DNA of 64,000 nt from the NCBI RefSeq assembly GCF_021190955.1, contig NZ_JAIOAO010000004.1:124001-188000 (forward strand). Direction: 5' to 3'. The position numbers and the translations under genes were made by a program. Below, piece by piece: positions 62,129 to 64,000 of this stretch (position 1 is the stretch's first letter; each line of letters begins with the position of its first letter). The notes beneath the pieces were generated by a model, which searched no databases, had not been told where the DNA came from, and saw nothing but the letters and a program-made list of their open reading frames with translations. Origin of the DNA: Parachryseolinea silvisoli (GTDB taxonomy: Bacteria; Bacteroidota; Bacteroidia; Cytophagales; Cyclobacteriaceae).

Positions 62129-64000
62129 GTGAATCAGTCTATTGACGCTTTAAAGCAATATTGTAACAGCCTGGTGCAGTACAGCCGGCGCCAGACCCTG
62201 GAAGTGAACATTGGCGACGTGCCGATGGGTGGCACAAACCCCATCCGGATCCAGTCTATGACGACCGTCGATACGATGGATACGCAGGGCTCGATCGAGC
62301 AGGTGATCCGCATGGTCGACGCCGGGTGCGAATATGTGCGTATTACGGCCCCCAGCATCAAAGAGGCCCAGAACCTGGCCGAAATCCGCAAAGGCTTGCA
62401 TCTGCGCGGCTACAAAGTGCCCTTGGTGGCCGACATTCACTTTACACCGAACGCTGCTGAGCTGGCTGCCCGTATTGTTGAAAAGGTACGGATCAACCCC
62501 GGCAACTATGCCGATAAAAAACGCTTCGAGACCATTGAATACACCGAAGCCAGCTACCAGGCCGAGCTGAACCGTATACGCGAGAAATTCCTGCCGCTGA
62601 TCCGCATCTGCAAAGAGCACGGCACGGCCATGCGAATCGGTACCAACCACGGCTCGTTGTCAGACCGCATCATGAGCCGCTATGGCGACAGCCCCATGGG
62701 CATGGTCGAGTCGGCACTGGAGTTCCTCCGCATTTGTGAAGACGAGCAATACTTCAATATTGTGCTGTCCATGAAGTCCAGCAACCCGCAGGTAATGGTG
62801 CAAGCGTACCGCCTGCTGGTGCAGAAGCTCGACGAAGAAGGACTGAAGCCATACCCGCTGCACCTGGGTGTGACGGAGGCGGGCGATGGCGAAGACGGTC
62901 GCATCAAATCGTCGGTCGGCATTGGTACCTTGCTCGAAGATGGTTTGGGCGATACCATTCGTGTATCGCTCACGGAAGAACCTGAAGCTGAGGTGCCGGT
63001 GGCCCGCGAGCTAGCCGCCCGCTACGAGCATCGCGTCGGCCATACGCCGATTGCGCCCATCGTGCATTATCCCATCACACCGTTTGAATACAACCGTCGT
63101 GTAACACGCGAAGTACTCAACATCGGCGGGACACACGCCGTGCCTCGCGTCATAACCGACCTTTCGGGACGCGATAAGATCACCGTGGCTTCTTTATTTG
63201 CGGTGGGGTATCAATACTCGGTGCCCCTCGACAAATGGAACATAACCGACACCGCCTGCGACTATATATTCCTGGGTGATCATGCTGTCGACTTTGAAAT
63301 ACCCGGCACGCTGGGATTATTGTACCACCACGCCACCTGGCTGACGCAGCGCGGGAAAGACAGAACCTATCCGGTAATACCCGTCTCCGAATATCTGCGC
63401 GGTGTAGAACAATCACCGGTGCTTAACTTCGTGCGCGTAACACCCGAAGACATGGACCAGGCCCTGTTGGTACGGCTGAAGCAAGACACTACGGCGGTGC
63501 TATTGGCGACGACCGACAATGCCCATGCCATGGCAGCACTGCGCCGGTTGTTCGTCGAACTGATTAACCAGGGCTGCGACGTACCGGTCATCATCGGCCG
63601 CCAGTATCAGGACCTGAACGGCGAGCAACTGCAGCTCTACGCAGCAACCGACACCGGCGGCTTGCTGGTGGACGGCCTCGGCGATGGCCTCTTCCTGGAG
63701 ACCGTACGCAGCGGCTCCGACAAACTCGTAAACGACACCGCCTTTAATATCCTCCAGGCCACACGCACGCGTATTTCGAAGACCGAGTATATATCTTGCC
63801 CTTCGTGTGGACGTACGTTGTTCGACCTGCAGGAGACTACGGCCCGCATTCGGGTGCGCACCAGTCACCTCAAGGGCATCAAGATCGGTATCATGGGCTG
63901 TATCGTAAACGGGCCTGGCGAAATGGCCGATGCGGACTATGGCTATGTAGGCTCCGGCCCCGGCCGCATTACACTGTACAAAGGCAAGGAAGTCGTACGC
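62129..64000 (+). CDS. ispG: 4-hydroxy-3-methylbut-2-enyl diphosphate synthase (flavodoxin/ferredoxin), large form, partial
   Basis: Partial at the right edge: 624 codons seen, frame open. IspG makes HMBPP in the MEP isoprenoid pathway. The start is GTG 62129 (MNQSIDALKQYCNSLVQYSR), the first in-frame start candidate after the promoter. Family blocks: NPIRIQSMTTVDT near the start, GTNHGSLSDRIM, and near the edge SCPSCGRTLFDL and KIGIMGCIVNGPGEM, which hold the iron-sulfur cysteines. The protein is far longer than E. coli IspG (about 370) because of a central insert, as in plants and Chlamydia and other Bacteroidota. Confidence 0.95.
   Translation, partial: MNQSIDALKQYCNSLVQYSRRQTLEVNIGDVPMGGTNPIRIQSMTTVDTMDTQGSIEQVIRMVDAGCEYVRITAPSIKEAQNLAEIRKGLHLRGYKVPLVADIHFTPNAAELAARIVEKVRINPGNYADKKRFETIEYTEASYQAELNRIREKFLPLIRICKEHGTAMRIGTNHGSLSDRIMSRYGDSPMGMVESALEFLRICEDEQYFNIVLSMKSSNPQVMVQAYRLLVQKLDEEGLKPYPLHLGVTEAGDGEDGRIKSSVGIGTLLEDGLGDTIRVSLTEEPEAEVPVARELAARYEHRVGHTPIAPIVHYPITPFEYNRRVTREVLNIGGTHAVPRVITDLSGRDKITVASLFAVGYQYSVPLDKWNITDTACDYIFLGDHAVDFEIPGTLGLLYHHATWLTQRGKDRTYPVIPVSEYLRGVEQSPVLNFVRVTPEDMDQALLVRLKQDTTAVLLATTDNAHAMAALRRLFVELINQGCDVPVIIGRQYQDLNGEQLQLYAATDTGGLLVDGLGDGLFLETVRSGSDKLVNDTAFNILQATRTRISKTEYISCPSCGRTLFDLQETTARIRVRTSHLKGIKIGIMGCIVNGPGEMADADYGYVGSGPGRITLYKGKEVVR

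Noticed and set aside
1-64000. rRNA, tRNA, CRISPR, prophage or transposase genes
   Set aside because: No tRNA-like cloverleaf, spaced direct-repeat array, integrase or transposase was recognised on either strand by eye; a tRNAscan or IS search could still find a short one.

Overview
The window is a stretch of bacterial chromosome from the phylum Bacteroidota, most likely the Cytophagales side (inference). Three things point there. Gliding-motility genes gldA, gldF and gldG are present. Several promoters carry the Bacteroidota -7 element TAnnTTTG, and start codons generally lack Shine-Dalgarno sequences. Families typical of the phylum occur: DUF5690 carriers, redoxins with DUF4369/DUF5106-type N-termini, inactive DUF3857 proteins, a large IspG, and DnaE fused to an exonuclease. 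No rRNA, tRNA, CRISPR array, prophage or insertion sequence was found, so this is ordinary core chromosome with scattered small repeats.

Layout. 1-735 holds the start of a methylmalonyl-CoA mutase subunit (minus strand), divergent from dnaA (924-2351). 2444-7950 is a plus-strand run: nuoA, nuoB, nuoC, nuoD, the bifunctional NAD(P)HX repair enzyme nnr, apt and a Lon-substrate-domain protein. 8200-9460 holds two small secreted beta-sandwich proteins set among five copies of a 9-bp motif. 9745-14512 holds a universal stress protein and a DUF2339/DUF3999 pair. 14542-19501 holds an unrecognised protein whose C-terminus is written in repeat DNA, a gap with two DnaA-box-like sites, an NTF2-like protein, an acyl-CoA dehydrogenase, a PRC-barrel protein and a NIPSNAP protein. 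19657-21830 is a tetR / small protein / MFS operon with a palindromic operator. 21772-25798 (minus) holds DUF3820, a ClC channel, a DUF5690 carrier and a cupin-type XRE regulator. 25799-26192 is a nested inverted-repeat element. trxA and dnaE follow on the minus strand (26193-30841).

31178-34912 holds a 35-residue membrane microprotein and then sdhC, sdhA and sdhB. 34989-38930 holds a lipoprotein, two LPP20-like lipoproteins, a J-domain membrane protein and a SUI1/YciH protein. 39038-43411 is a three-gene amidohydrolase operon in which only the middle enzyme keeps its metal ligands. 43418-50943 holds corA and mscS (minus), a polyprenyl synthase (plus), and then, on the minus strand, a hypothetical protein, a periplasmic redoxin and a bacteriophytochrome kinase. 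51145-56711 holds gldA, gldF, gldG, a DUF4340-like protein and dnaN. 56758-64000 holds a small membrane protein, a phosphoesterase, a DUF3857 protein, mlaF/mlaE, a short-chain dehydrogenase and the start of ispG.

How the genes fit together. Respiration is represented by NuoABCD and SdhCAB, with Nnr repairing damaged NAD(P)H. Replication is represented by DnaA, DnaE and DnaN within 56 kb. Envelope and motility work is represented by GldAFG, MlaEF, MscS and several lipoproteins. The observations most worth a second look are the DnaE with a lost PHP metal site and a fused proofreading domain, the amidohydrolase triplet, the 9-bp motif cluster, and the dispersed repeat family.
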